Assembly (NCBI RefSeq): GCF_019351405.1
Contig: NZ_JAHWZX010000001.1
Location: forward strand, 248,001 to 312,000
Direction: 5' to 3'
Source of the DNA: Stakelama flava
GTDB lineage: Bacteria; Pseudomonadota; Alphaproteobacteria; Sphingomonadales; Sphingomonadaceae
DNA: 64,000 nucleotides
Shown: one piece after another, positions 8,008-16,221 of the stretch
Layout: each line of letters begins with the position of its first letter
How positions within the stretch are numbered: position 1 is the stretch's first letter
Notes under the pieces: generated by a model
Database searches by the model: none
What the model was told of the DNA's origin: nothing
Seen by the model: only the letters and a program-made list of their open reading frames with translations
Made by a program: the position numbers and the translations under genes

Positions 8008-8485
8008 GCTCGACGCTCCAGCTATCTTCCCTCCCCGACCGCAGGACCGCGGCCAGGGACGTATCGATCCGATTACCAGTCGGCATGTCGAAAGCAACCG
8101 CATCGAAGCGCCCGTGCATATCGCCTTGCGCCACCGCGCGCCACAGTCGCGCTTCATCGCGCGTGACGATCAGCCATAATTTTCCGTCCGGCTGAGCCAT
8201 TGCCGCGTCCGTGGCTGAGGGAAACGGCCTGCCGCCGGGATGCGAATGATAATAGCCGATAATTTCGAATCCGCCCGGACGCCGCGCCAGCCGGTGGCAG
8301 CGCAACAACATCGCCGGATCGATTTCGAAACGGCGCGCGGGATCGGCGGCCGCGTTGGCGGTGGCGAGCGCTGCACGCACCGCATCGCCATGTCCGCGCA
8401 GAATACCGCAAATTTCGGCATCAGGAGACTGTCCGGCCAACACCATCAATCGGGTCAGCGTCGCTCTTGAAATTCGCGGGTTCAT
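7988..8485 (-). CDS. JAMM/MPN+ metalloprotease-like protein (Mov34/MPN/PAD-1 family)
   Basis: A 165-residue single-domain protein. The zinc motif is complete: Glu24 (DAEICG), His80-Ser-His82 (YYHSHPGG), Ser90 and Asp93, i.e. E...HxH-x7-S-x2-D. Active JAMM peptidases cleave isopeptide or peptide bonds next to ubiquitin-like folds, or process sulfur-carrier proteins. No ThiS/MoaD-like carrier, E1 or E2 gene is near, so the substrate is unknown. The start is ATG 8485 (MNPRIS); ATG 8491, two codons upstream, is possible. It begins the operon leading into chpT and the che genes and is head-to-head with rluD. Confidence 0.82.
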   Translation of the reverse strand: MNPRISRATLTRLMVLAGQSPDAEICGILRGHGDAVRAALATANAAADPARRFEIDPAMLLRCHRLARRPGGFEIIGYYHSHPGGRPFPSATDAAMAQPDGKLWLIVTRDEARLWRAVAQGDMHGRFDAVAFDMPTGNRIDTSLAAVLRSGREDSWSVELEYFRD

Positions 8486-8503
8486 GCCCATCTTGCTACC
8501 CGA

Positions 8504-9454
8504 ATGGATCGGGGGGTTTCCACAATAGAAGCGCGCATCGCGGACATGGCCCATGGCTGGCGTCTGGACCGTGCGCTTGCGCAGGCCGTCCCTACGATTT
8601 CGCGCGAACGATTGAAGGTCCTGATCGCCAAGGGAAATGTCGTCGACCCGCGCGGCGTTCCTGTGCGCAACGCATCGCAGAAAATCTCCGCCGGCGAAAT
8701 ATTCAGCGTTTCGGTCCCCGAACCCGAACCCGCCCATAATGTCGCCGAAGCGATCCCGCTTTCGATCGTGTATGAAGACGAGCATCTGATCGTGATCGAC
8801 AAGCCGGTGGGGCTGGTCGTCCACCCGGCGGCGGGAAATCCCGATGGCACGCTGGTCAATGCGCTGCTTCATCATTGCGCGGGCCAGCTTTCGGGCATCG
8901 GCGGCGTTGCGCGTCCCGGCATCGTCCATCGCATCGACAAGGATACATCGGGACTGATCGTCGCGGCAAAGCACGACCGCGCGCACGAAGGGCTGGCGCG
9001 TCAGTTCAAGGCGCATACGATCGACCGGCGCTATCTGGCGATCGTCGCCGGCCTGCCGGTTCAGGGCGAGGGCATTGTCGAAGCACCGCTCGGCCGTTCG
9101 TCCGCCAATCGCAAGAAAGTGGCGATCGTTCCGGGCGGCAAGCACGCGACCACCCGCTATCGTCTGGTCGAACCGCTGAACCAGGCCGCGCTGGTCGAAT
9201 GCCGGCTGGAGACCGGACGTACGCATCAGGTGCGCGTGCACATGGCATCGATCGGCCACCCGCTGCTGGGTGATCAGACCTATGGCCGTCCGCGCCCCGT
9301 TCACCGGCCGATCCTCGAAACGCTGGGTTTCCGGCGTCAGGCCTTGCACGCGGCCCGGTTGGGGTTCACCCACCCTATAAATAGTAACGCTTTGTCGTTC
9401 GATAGCGAAATGCCTGCGGACATGCGGGAACTGTTGGGCCAACTTCACGTATAG
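8504..9454 (+). CDS. rluD: RluD-type 23S rRNA pseudouridine synthase
   Basis: A 316-residue RluA-family synthase that isomerises uridines in 23S rRNA (helix 69 for RluD). An N-terminal S4 RNA-binding domain (WRLDRALAQAVPTISRERLKVLI) is followed by the catalytic domain with Asp145 in HRIDKDTSG and the C-terminal GRTHQVRVH motif. The ATG at 8504 has no clear Shine-Dalgarno sequence; an in-frame ATG at 8546 is an alternative. Its 5' end is only 12-18 bases from that of the divergent JAMM gene, so promoters must overlap coding sequence. Confidence 0.9.
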   Translation: MDRGVSTIEARIADMAHGWRLDRALAQAVPTISRERLKVLIAKGNVVDPRGVPVRNASQKISAGEIFSVSVPEPEPAHNVAEAIPLSIVYEDEHLIVIDKPVGLVVHPAAGNPDGTLVNALLHHCAGQLSGIGGVARPGIVHRIDKDTSGLIVAAKHDRAHEGLARQFKAHTIDRRYLAIVAGLPVQGEGIVEAPLGRSSANRKKVAIVPGGKHATTRYRLVEPLNQAALVECRLETGRTHQVRVHMASIGHPLLGDQTYGRPRPVHRPILETLGFRRQALHAARLGFTHPINSNALSFDSEMPADMRELLGQLHV

Positions 9455-9513
9455 GAACTGGTGACGATCGCGCTATCAGGCGACGGCACCGACGGATCAA
9501 GGAGACACGGATC

Positions 9514-10419
9514 ATGGCAGGCGCAAGCAACGTCCCGGCGACGATCCCCGCGCTTGGCGGAGAGGCGAGCCTCAACCGCTATCTTGCCGAGATCAAGAAA
9601 TTCCCGATTCTCACGCCCGAGCAGGAATATATGCTCGCCAAGCGGTTTCAGGAGCATCAGGACCCGGAAGCGGCCGCCCAGCTGGTCACCAGCCATTTGC
9701 GGCTCGTGGCGAAGATCGCCATGGGCTATCGCGGCTATGGGCTGCCGGTCAGCGAACTGATTTCGGAGGGCAATATCGGCCTGATGCAGGGCGTGAAGAA
9801 ATTCGAACCCGATCGCGGCTTTCGCCTCGCCACCTATGCGATGTGGTGGATTCGCGCCTCGATCCAGGAATTCATTCTGCGGTCATGGAGCCTGGTTAAG
9901 ATGGGCACCACTGCGGCGCAGAAAAAGCTGTTCTTCAACCTGCGCAGGATGAAGGCGAAGCTCGACGCGTTCGAGGACGGCGACCTGCGTCCCGAAGATG
10001 TCGAGAAGATCGCGACCGATCTGGGCGTGACCGCTGATGAGGTCACCAGCATGAATCGCCGCATGGCGATGGGCGGCGATACGTCGCTTAACGTGCCGAT
10101 GCGCGAGGATGGCGAAGCGCAGTGGCAGGACTGGCTTCAGGATGACGAGCCGCTTCAGGACGAACGTGTCGCCGATGCGCAGGAAGCCGATGTCCGTCAC
10201 GATATGCTGGTCGAAGCGATGGACGATTTGAACGATCGCGAAAAGCATATCCTGACCGAGCGCCGGTTGACCGACGACCCCAAGACACTGGAAGAATTAT
10301 CGCAGGTTTATGGCGTCAGCCGCGAACGTGTCCGCCAGATCGAAGTGCGCGCGTTCGAGAAGCTGCAAAAGGCGATGATGCGACTGGCGGGCGATAAGCG
10401 GTTGCTCCCCGCCGGGTGA
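9514..10419 (+). CDS. rpoH: Heat-shock sigma factor sigma-32
   Basis: A 301-residue sigma-70-family factor that directs RNA polymerase to heat-shock promoters. Region 2 includes GLMQGVKKFEPDRGFRLATY and MWWIRASIQEFIL. The RpoH box, characteristic of sigma-32, appears as QKKLFFNLR. Region 4 ends with the helix-turn-helix VSRERVRQIEVRAFEKL. AAGGAG stands 9 bases before the ATG. It follows rluD by 59 bases. Alphaproteobacteria often carry two rpoH paralogues; this one has the full RpoH-box form. Confidence 0.96.
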   Translation: MAGASNVPATIPALGGEASLNRYLAEIKKFPILTPEQEYMLAKRFQEHQDPEAAAQLVTSHLRLVAKIAMGYRGYGLPVSELISEGNIGLMQGVKKFEPDRGFRLATYAMWWIRASIQEFILRSWSLVKMGTTAAQKKLFFNLRRMKAKLDAFEDGDLRPEDVEKIATDLGVTADEVTSMNRRMAMGGDTSLNVPMREDGEAQWQDWLQDDEPLQDERVADAQEADVRHDMLVEAMDDLNDREKHILTERRLTDDPKTLEELSQVYGVSRERVRQIEVRAFEKLQKAMMRLAGDKRLLPAG

Positions 10420-10551
10420 TCGTGCATCGCTTGTTGCCGTAAGGGGCAGACGGAAACGGGGCTGGATCGAGGTGAAATGGCTTTGATCGCAGCCTGACCA
10501 TCCGACTTGTCCCCTGCTGCCACCCTGCCCGGTCATCAATCGCGGAACGTA

Positions 10552-11262
10552 ATGGCTAAATCCCGAAAGCGTCGCGGCCGCCCCATCCGGTGGATAGCGG
10601 TCACGCTGGTCAAACTCGCTGCCGCTTTCCTTATCCTGTCGGTAATCTGGGTCGGGGTGTATCGGTTCGTGCCGCCGCCGATCACGATAACGATGCTCGG
10701 CGATATGATTTCCGGTCACGGCGTCACCAAAGACTGGATGGGCATCGGACGTATTGACCGCGACATGGCGCGCGCGGCGATCGCGGGCGAAGATTCACGC
10801 TTTTGCGAACATTCGGGGTTCGATTACGAAGCCATTCGCAAGGCGTTCGAGCGTAATCAGGCGGGCGGCCACGTCATCCGCGGCGGCTCCACGATTAGTC
10901 AGCAGACCGCGAAAAATGTCTTTTTGTGGCAGGATGGCGGCTATTTCCGCAAAGGACTGGAAGCGTGGTTCACCTTCCTGATCGAACATTTATGGGGCAA
11001 GCGCCGGATCATGGAAGTCTATCTGAACGTCGCAGAGACGGGGATCGGCACTTATGGCGTCGATGCTGGCGCACGGCGTTATTTCGGTCATGGTGCGGAT
11101 ACGCTCAGCACGCAGGAAGCGGCGCGGATCGCGGCGGTGCTGCCGCTTCCCAAGAAACGCGCCGCCATTGCCCCCAGCGGCTTTACCCGCCGATACGGCA
11201 ACACCATCGCAAAACGGATGAATGTCGTGCGTACCGACGGGCTTGATGCCTGCGTCTATTGA
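10552..11262 (+). CDS. mtgA: Monofunctional biosynthetic peptidoglycan transglycosylase
   Basis: The protein has 236 residues from ATG 10552 (MAKSRKRRGRPIRW). A positively charged N terminus is followed by one membrane anchor (about 13-38), then a GT51 domain facing the periplasm. The catalytic Glu80 lies in AAIAGEDSRFCEHSGFD and the second GT51 motif is RGGSTISQQTAKN. It polymerises lipid II into glycan strands. There is no transpeptidase domain, which separates MtgA from class A PBPs. It converges with the next gene with 7 bases between stop codons. Confidence 0.94.
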   Translation: MAKSRKRRGRPIRWIAVTLVKLAAAFLILSVIWVGVYRFVPPPITITMLGDMISGHGVTKDWMGIGRIDRDMARAAIAGEDSRFCEHSGFDYEAIRKAFERNQAGGHVIRGGSTISQQTAKNVFLWQDGGYFRKGLEAWFTFLIEHLWGKRRIMEVYLNVAETGIGTYGVDAGARRYFGHGADTLSTQEAARIAAVLPLPKKRAAIAPSGFTRRYGNTIAKRMNVVRTDGLDACVY

Positions 11263-11269
11263 CGCGCGA

Positions 11270-11533
11270 TCAGTTGTTTGAACCCTGATCGATCGCGTCG
11301 CCCGCCTTGTCGGCGGTATCCGACACACTCTTGGCGGCGTCGGTGACTGCCTGAGTCTTCAGATTGTCATTCTTGCTCTGGTTGAGCAGGAAATAGGCGC
11401 CGACGATCACGAGGATCAGCACCGCAAAGCCAATCAACAGACCGCCCCCGCCACCGCCGCGCCGTTCCTCGATCACGGTTGTATGGGTGTGGCCCTCGCG
11501 GGGTTCGGTCGTTTCTACACGTTCATCTACCAT
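11270..11533 (-). CDS. Small single-pass membrane protein, unknown function
   Basis: An 87-residue protein with an acidic N terminus (MVDERVETTEPREGHTH), a polyglycine stretch, one transmembrane helix (about 32-50, LLIGFAVLILVIVGAYFLL) and a helical polar tail (VTDAAKSVSDTADKAGDAI) reminiscent of short coiled-coil stress proteins. A purine-rich Shine-Dalgarno (AAGGAGGA) lies just upstream of the ATG, supporting real translation. I recognise no named family. It is flanked by mtgA (convergent) and ybaB (same strand, 83 bases upstream). Confidence 0.6.
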   Translation of the reverse strand: MVDERVETTEPREGHTHTTVIEERRGGGGGGLLIGFAVLILVIVGAYFLLNQSKNDNLKTQAVTDAAKSVSDTADKAGDAIDQGSNN

Positions 11534-11616
11534 CGCGGCGTCCTCCTTTAAACTGGGAGGGTCAACGTGGATTGGCTTTCAAATGTTCCGCGACCGACAT
11601 GGTTGGCGATGCCGGG

Positions 11617-11949
11617 TCAGAATGGCATCTTGAATCCCGGCGGAAGTTCCATGCCGCTGGTCAGCTTCGACATTTCCTCATTACTTGCCTGATCCGCCTT
11701 GGCGCGGGCATCGTTGAACGCGGCGGTGACCAGATCCTCGACCACCTGCTTTTCCGAAGGCTGGAGCAGCGATTCGTCGATATTCACGCCGACGATCCGG
11801 CCCTTTGCCGTCGCTTTCACCGTGACGAGACCTCCGCCCGCCTTCCCTTCAACCTCGATCGTGTCAAGATTGGCCTGCGCTTTTTGAAGTTCGTTTTGAA
11901 CATTCTGAGCCATGTTCATGATTTCTTCGAGATTTTGCATCGCAATCAT
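11617..11949 (-). CDS. YbaB/EbfC nucleoid-associated protein
   Basis: A 110-residue DNA-binding protein of the YbaB/EbfC family: an N-terminal coiled coil (MQNLEEIMNMAQNVQNELQKAQ), the strand segment GLVTVKATAKGRIVGVNID and a C-terminal helix ending in PPGFKMPF. These dimers bend DNA and influence nucleoid structure and repair. It lies directly after dnaX, the classic order in many bacteria. If translation starts at 11949 the ATG overlaps the dnaX TGA by four bases; an ATG three codons in (11940) fits the family start equally well. Confidence 0.92.
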   Translation of the reverse strand: MIAMQNLEEIMNMAQNVQNELQKAQANLDTIEVEGKAGGGLVTVKATAKGRIVGVNIDESLLQPSEKQVVEDLVTAAFNDARAKADQASNEEMSKLTSGMELPPGFKMPF

Positions 11950-13604
11950 CCATTCTGCTTGCGGGTCCAGCTGGCCAGTTCGGCACCGGGAAACGCGTCC
12001 ATCGCCGCGGCGACCATCGGTTCGGCGAGCACCGACGCACGATCGGCCTCCTGATCCGCACGCCGCCTTTCACGCAATGTCGGTTCGCCCGGCGCATCGC
12101 TGGCCGTGATCTTCCATACAACGCCCGTAATCTCGCGCAGGTCCGCGGCAAGGTCACGCAAAAATTCGCTGGGCAGCGGCCGCGCGGCGCTCACTTCCAT
12201 CTTTGGCGGATCGAACGTGATCGGGCTTATGAGGTTGCGAACATGCGATTCCATCGCATGCTTATTATGCCGTTCAAGCAGCGCGGCGAGATCGTCAAGA
12301 CTGGTCGGGAGCTGCTGTACGGGTGGACCATCGGGCGCAGGCGCAGGCGCGGCGGGGGGACCGTCGGGTTGCGCGCCACCGACAGGCTGAACGGGCGGCG
12401 AATCTCCCCGCGCCAGCCGACGGGCGAGATCGCCCGGATCGGGAAGCGAGGCGGCATGGACGATACGGAGCAGCGCCATTTCGCACGCTTCGATCGGCAT
12501 GGCGGCGCGCGCCACCTCTTCATGCCCTTTCAACAGCATCTGCCACAACCGGTGGAGCAACGGATTCGACAACGACCCCGCCCACTCGCCCAGCATGTCG
12601 CGGGCTTCTGCCGACTGCGCCGGATCGTCCGGCGTGCCCACCTTCACCAGCGTGATGCCGTGCACCGTTTCGAGCAGCGCCTGCATCACCGACTGGGGAT
12701 CGACGCCAAGATCATATTGCCGCCGGATCGCCGTGATCACGCCGGCTGCATCGCCGCCCAGCAACAGCCCGAACAGGTCGCGCATCGCGCCGCGATCGGA
12801 CAGGCCCAGCATCTGGCGAACCGCATCGGCTCGAACGCCCCCGCCCTCCATATCGGCATGGGCGATCGCCTGATCGAGGATGGACAGGCCGTCGCGCGCC
12901 GATCCTTCCGCCGCGCGCGCGATCAACGCCAGCGCTTCGGGTTCGGCCTGAGCGCCCTCCTGCTCAGCAACCCAGGCGAAATGCGTGGCCAGCTTTTCGG
13001 CGGAAATGCGCCGCAGATCGAAACGCTGACAGCGCGAAAGCACCGTTACCGGCACCTTGTGCACTTCGGTGGTGGCGAAAAGGAACTTCACATGGGCCGG
13101 CGGCTCTTCCAACGTCTTCAGCAGCGCGTTGAAGGCGTTTTTCGACAGCATGTGGACTTCATCGATGATGTAGATTTTGTAGCGCGCCGAAACCGCGGCG
13201 TAGCGCGACGCTTCGATAATTTCGCGCACATCGTCGACGCCGGTATGACTGGCCGCGTCCATTTCGATGACGTCGATATGGCGCCCTTCGGCGATAGCGC
13301 GGCACGGTTCGCACACGCCGCATGGAGAGATGGTCGGGCCACCATTGCCGTCCGGCCCGATGCAGTTCAGCGCCTTCGCGATCAGCCGCGCGGTCGATGT
13401 CTTGCCCACCCCGCGAACACCGGTGAGCAGAAATGCGTGCGCCAGCCGGTCGCGGCGAATCGCGTTGGCCAGCGTGGTGACCATCGCATCCTGGCCGATC
13501 AGTTCGGAAAAGGTCTGCGGCCGGTATTTGCGCGCGAGCACGCGATAGCTTTCCGCCTTGTTCGGCTGGGGCGGTTCGTCGAGGCCGAGGGACGATTCGT
13601 TCAT
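11946..13604 (-). CDS. dnaX: DNA polymerase III subunit gamma/tau
   Basis: The protein has 552 residues from ATG 13604, where the conserved N terminus (RVLARKYRPQTFSELIGQ) begins shortly afterwards. AAA+ clamp-loader ATPase: Walker A TGVRGVGKTS (about 61-70), a zinc site with Cys81, 95, 98 and 101, DEVHML as Walker B and SRCQRFDLRR as sensor 1 region. The C-terminal third has a proline/alanine-rich linker (about 390-420) and a tau-like domain that contacts DnaB and the polymerase. I see no obvious A-rich slippery site for a gamma frameshift. The SRP RNA gene lies upstream on the same strand. Confidence 0.96.
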   Translation of the reverse strand: MNESSLGLDEPPQPNKAESYRVLARKYRPQTFSELIGQDAMVTTLANAIRRDRLAHAFLLTGVRGVGKTSTARLIAKALNCIGPDGNGGPTISPCGVCEPCRAIAEGRHIDVIEMDAASHTGVDDVREIIEASRYAAVSARYKIYIIDEVHMLSKNAFNALLKTLEEPPAHVKFLFATTEVHKVPVTVLSRCQRFDLRRISAEKLATHFAWVAEQEGAQAEPEALALIARAAEGSARDGLSILDQAIAHADMEGGGVRADAVRQMLGLSDRGAMRDLFGLLLGGDAAGVITAIRRQYDLGVDPQSVMQALLETVHGITLVKVGTPDDPAQSAEARDMLGEWAGSLSNPLLHRLWQMLLKGHEEVARAAMPIEACEMALLRIVHAASLPDPGDLARRLARGDSPPVQPVGGAQPDGPPAAPAPAPDGPPVQQLPTSLDDLAALLERHNKHAMESHVRNLISPITFDPPKMEVSAARPLPSEFLRDLAADLREITGVVWKITASDAPGEPTLRERRRADQEADRASVLAEPMVAAAMDAFPGAELASWTRKQNG

Positions 13605-13744
13605 CGCTGCGGGTCTAGCCCAAGCAGGCGGGCGTGTCGAAGAGATCGGCACTGTGAAGCAGCGTCGCTCGCTCGCCAGTGCCGAACGCCTCCGCACCGC
13701 CAGGGCATATCGGCGTTGCAGCGGGACATTCAGCTTTTTCGAAA

Positions 13745-13840
13745 AGGTGGGAGCCGGAACGACCCGATACGAAATCGTTGCGGCTGCTTCCTTCCGGACC
13801 TGACCGGGTTGGCGACGGCACCGTCCGCCCGACTCCCGTC
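13745..13840 (-). ncRNA. ffs: Signal recognition particle 4.5S RNA
   Basis: RNA of the bacterial SRP that binds Ffh and targets membrane proteins. The minus strand carries the invariant apical hairpin GGTCAGGTCCGGAAGGAAGCAGCC in segments GGTCAGGTCC and GGAAGGAAGCAGCC. The distal stem closes through GGGAGTCGG (5', near 13837) and CCGGCTCCC (3', near 13749). Length is about 90-96 nt, normal for the small type. It lies upstream of dnaX and is followed by ACCTTTTC. Ends are set by the stem and may shift a few bases. Confidence 0.93.
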
Positions 13841-13913
13841 CGGGCATATGGTCGAAGCTACCTTACGACGCAAGGGGGTGCGGATGAAGACAGCCGCGCG
13901 CGGCGCCACTTCG

Positions 13914-14927
13914 TCAGAAAAAGGTCGTGAGCCCGTAGAACAGCGCGCCGACCGCCGCCGAAGCGGGAATCGTCACTACCCAGGCGATGACGACATTCTG
14001 AGCCACACCCCAGCGCACGGCGGATGCGCGTCGCGCAGTCCCTGCCCCGATGATCGACCCGGTGATCGTGTGCGTGGTCGAAACCGGAATGCCCAGAAAG
14101 GATGCGCCGAACAGCACGATCGATCCGGCGAGCGAAGCGCTGAACCCCTGATGCTGCGACAATTTGGTGATTCGCGATCCCATCGTTTCGATGATCCGCC
14201 AGCCGCCGGTCATCGTGCCCAGCGCGATCGCGGTGTAGCAGGCGATGGCAACCCAGTGCGGCACTTCGAACGGCCCGGTCAGATACCCGGTCGAATACAG
14301 CAGGACGGTGATGATCCCCATCGTCTTTTGCGCGTCGTTCAGGCCATGGCTGAGCGAATAGGCGCCTGAGGAAAACAGGTGCAGCACGCGCAGCCCCTTT
14401 TCCGCGCCGCGCGCCGTTGCGCGGTGCAGCGCCCAGCTGGACAGCAGCATGACGAGCATGGCGAGGAACATGCCGATCATCGGCGACAGCACGATGGCAA
14501 GCAGCGTCTTGTTCAGCCCGCCCCATTCGATGCCGGTAAGGCCCGCATGCGCGACGCCAGCCCCGATCAGCCCGCCGATCAGCGCGTGGCTGGACGAAGA
14601 CGGTATCCCCTTCATCCAGGTGACGACGTTCCAGAACATCGCGCCGACCAGCGCGCCGAAAATCACCGCGGGCGTGACGAGGTCCTTGTCGATCAACCCC
14701 TTGCCGATGGTTTCGGCAACGGCGTGCAGGCTGGGAAAGGCGATGGTGAGGAAATAGGCCGCGAAGTTGAAGACCGCGGCGAATCCCACCGCCATCAGCG
14801 GCGACAGCAACCGGGTCGCAACGACGGTCGCGATAGAATTGGCGGCATCATGCAGCCCGTTGAGATAATCAAAGGCCAGCGCGACGACGATCAGCGCGAC
14901 CAGCAGCGGAAAGGCGAGTTCGTGCAC
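13914..14927 (-). CDS. Pit-family inorganic phosphate transporter
   Basis: A 337-residue membrane protein of the PiT (PHO4) family, which moves phosphate, often as a metal-phosphate complex, with protons or sodium. It begins with hydrophobic helices and the signature FDYLNGLHDAANSIATVVATR. The repeat counterpart in the second half is LSHGLNDAQKTMGII, and GIPVSTTHTITGSIIGAG is also typical. About ten membrane helices are predicted by eye. It follows the NUDIX/DUF47 gene by 14 bases, the usual pairing of a Pit transporter with its PhoU-like accessory. Confidence 0.93.
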   Translation of the reverse strand: MHELAFPLLVALIVVALAFDYLNGLHDAANSIATVVATRLLSPLMAVGFAAVFNFAAYFLTIAFPSLHAVAETIGKGLIDKDLVTPAVIFGALVGAMFWNVVTWMKGIPSSSSHALIGGLIGAGVAHAGLTGIEWGGLNKTLLAIVLSPMIGMFLAMLVMLLSSWALHRATARGAEKGLRVLHLFSSGAYSLSHGLNDAQKTMGIITVLLYSTGYLTGPFEVPHWVAIACYTAIALGTMTGGWRIIETMGSRITKLSQHQGFSASLAGSIVLFGASFLGIPVSTTHTITGSIIGAGTARRASAVRWGVAQNVVIAWVVTIPASAAVGALFYGLTTFF

Positions 14928-14941
14928 GAAAAGCCGGCCGG

Positions 14942-16075
14942 TCAGACGTGATCGATGACGATGCCGTCGATTTCATCGGCGACATCTTCGAACGCGTCGA
15001 CGATGCGTTCGAGATGCTTGTAGATTTCGCGCTCCACGACGAAGCGCAGCGTATCGTTCTCGCCATGCTGCTTCAGCGCTTTTTTCAGCCCCTCGGTATG
15101 AATTTCATCGGCATGTCCCTCCATGCGCACCAGCCGTTCGGTCAGTTCGTGCAGCCGCCGGCCGTTGCGCGCGACATCGCGCAGCAGCGGCATGGCATCG
15201 GCGGTCAGGCGCGCGGCATCGACCACGATCGCCGCCATGTCGCGCATTTCGGGGGTGAAATCGGCAAAGCCGTACAGGTCGATCGCCTGCGCCGCCGCCT
15301 GCATTTCGTCCACCGTGTCGTCCAGCGCGCCGATCAGGCTGGTAATCGCGGCACGATCGAAGGGGGTGAGGAAGGTCCGGCGAACCGTCTGAAGCACTTC
15401 GCGGGTGATTTCGTCGGCATCATGTTCGCGCTCGATAATCTCGCGGATATGCTCGTTCGCGCCCTTTCCATCGCCGAACAGGCGCGCGGTGGCGTCCGCC
15501 GCGGCGAGCACGGCGGCGGCCTGCGCCTCGAACATTTCGAAGAAATTGCCCGTTCTGGGCAACAGGCGCTGGAACCAGGCGAACATGGCTTTAATCCCCG
15601 ATTTTTGTGAAACCGTGCTCATCAGCCCGGTGCGCGCGGCGGCGCTTTTGAACTCCGACGCGGCGAAGGAGCGAATCAGCTCTCCCAGATCCTCCTCGTC
15701 CACCGCATCCGCCGCCTCGGCAAGCGAGAACCAGCGACGCTCGCGCTGCTTCTCTTCCTTCCAGGAATCGAGAACACGCGTAGCGGCAAGCGGAAAGACA
15801 TCGACATCGACCATCAGCGACGCGCCGCTGCCGCGCCGTTTTCTGTATCGGTAGCTGCCAAGCGGCACCGGGCAGACAGCGCCGATGATCCCCGCTTCCT
15901 CCTCCGCCTCCGCCGCGGCGGCAAGGTGTGGTGGCACGCCGGGACCGATATTCCCCTTCGGCATCACCCAGCGCCCGGTATCGCGCGAGGTGATTAGCAT
16001 CACCTGCACCGGCGAATCGCCTGCGATATCCTCGGACCGATAGGGAAGGGCTGCTATCTGACGAATGGGTTGCAT
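14942..16075 (-). CDS. NUDIX hydrolase fused to a PhoU-like (DUF47) Pit accessory protein
   Basis: A 377-residue open frame with two domains. Residues 1-145 are a NUDIX fold of the diphosphoinositol-polyphosphate/Ap4A type (WVMPKGNIGPGVPP, then AAAAEAEEEAGI, where the usual REx2EE box has lost its Arg). From about 164 the sequence becomes DUF47/PhoU-like (MFAWFQRLLPRTGNFFEMFEAQ, EREHDADEITREVL), the helical accessory normally encoded alone beside Pit. An internal ATG at 15586 coincides with the usual DUF47 start and has GGGG upstream, so a separate DUF47 protein may also be made. Pit follows 14 bases later, pointing to phosphate uptake control. Confidence 0.85.
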   Translation of the reverse strand: MQPIRQIAALPYRSEDIAGDSPVQVMLITSRDTGRWVMPKGNIGPGVPPHLAAAAEAEEEAGIIGAVCPVPLGSYRYRKRRGSGASLMVDVDVFPLAATRVLDSWKEEKQRERRWFSLAEAADAVDEEDLGELIRSFAASEFKSAAARTGLMSTVSQKSGIKAMFAWFQRLLPRTGNFFEMFEAQAAAVLAAADATARLFGDGKGANEHIREIIEREHDADEITREVLQTVRRTFLTPFDRAAITSLIGALDDTVDEMQAAAQAIDLYGFADFTPEMRDMAAIVVDAARLTADAMPLLRDVARNGRRLHELTERLVRMEGHADEIHTEGLKKALKQHGENDTLRFVVEREIYKHLERIVDAFEDVADEIDGIVIDHV

Positions 16076-16221
16076 TCCTGTTGTGATCAGGTTGCAGCCC
16101 CTTAAGGGCCAGTCGTGCGCGGCGCAACGTCCCGTATGCGGTTGAGACAGGCAGGGTTAATGGTACATGGTTACCTGCCCTTGGTTGCACGTGATACCAT
16201 CCACCGAAGGAACGCCGCCGC

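Noticed and set aside
7988-8485. A bacterial ubiquitin-like conjugation (Bil-type) system
   Set aside because: Only the JAMM gene is present. No E1-like ThiF, E2 or ubiquitin-like gene lies within the window.
7988-9448. A 486-codon minus-strand frame that would extend the JAMM protein upstream through rluD
   Set aside because: The part beyond 8491 is antisense to the well-conserved rluD and shows no protein-like composition; the JAMM family begins at MNPRIS.
12243-14369. A 708-codon plus-strand frame across dnaX, ffs and Pit
   Set aside because: It is the antisense shadow of dnaX and the Pit gene, rich in Arg/His as expected from GC-rich reverse frames, with no recognisable domain.
16099-16108. 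CCCTTAAGGG palindrome between the NUDIX/DUF47 gene and the peptide transporter as a phosphate (Pho) box
   Set aside because: It lacks the CTGTCAT-type direct repeats of a Pho box; a 10-bp palindrome is too short to call an operator alone.
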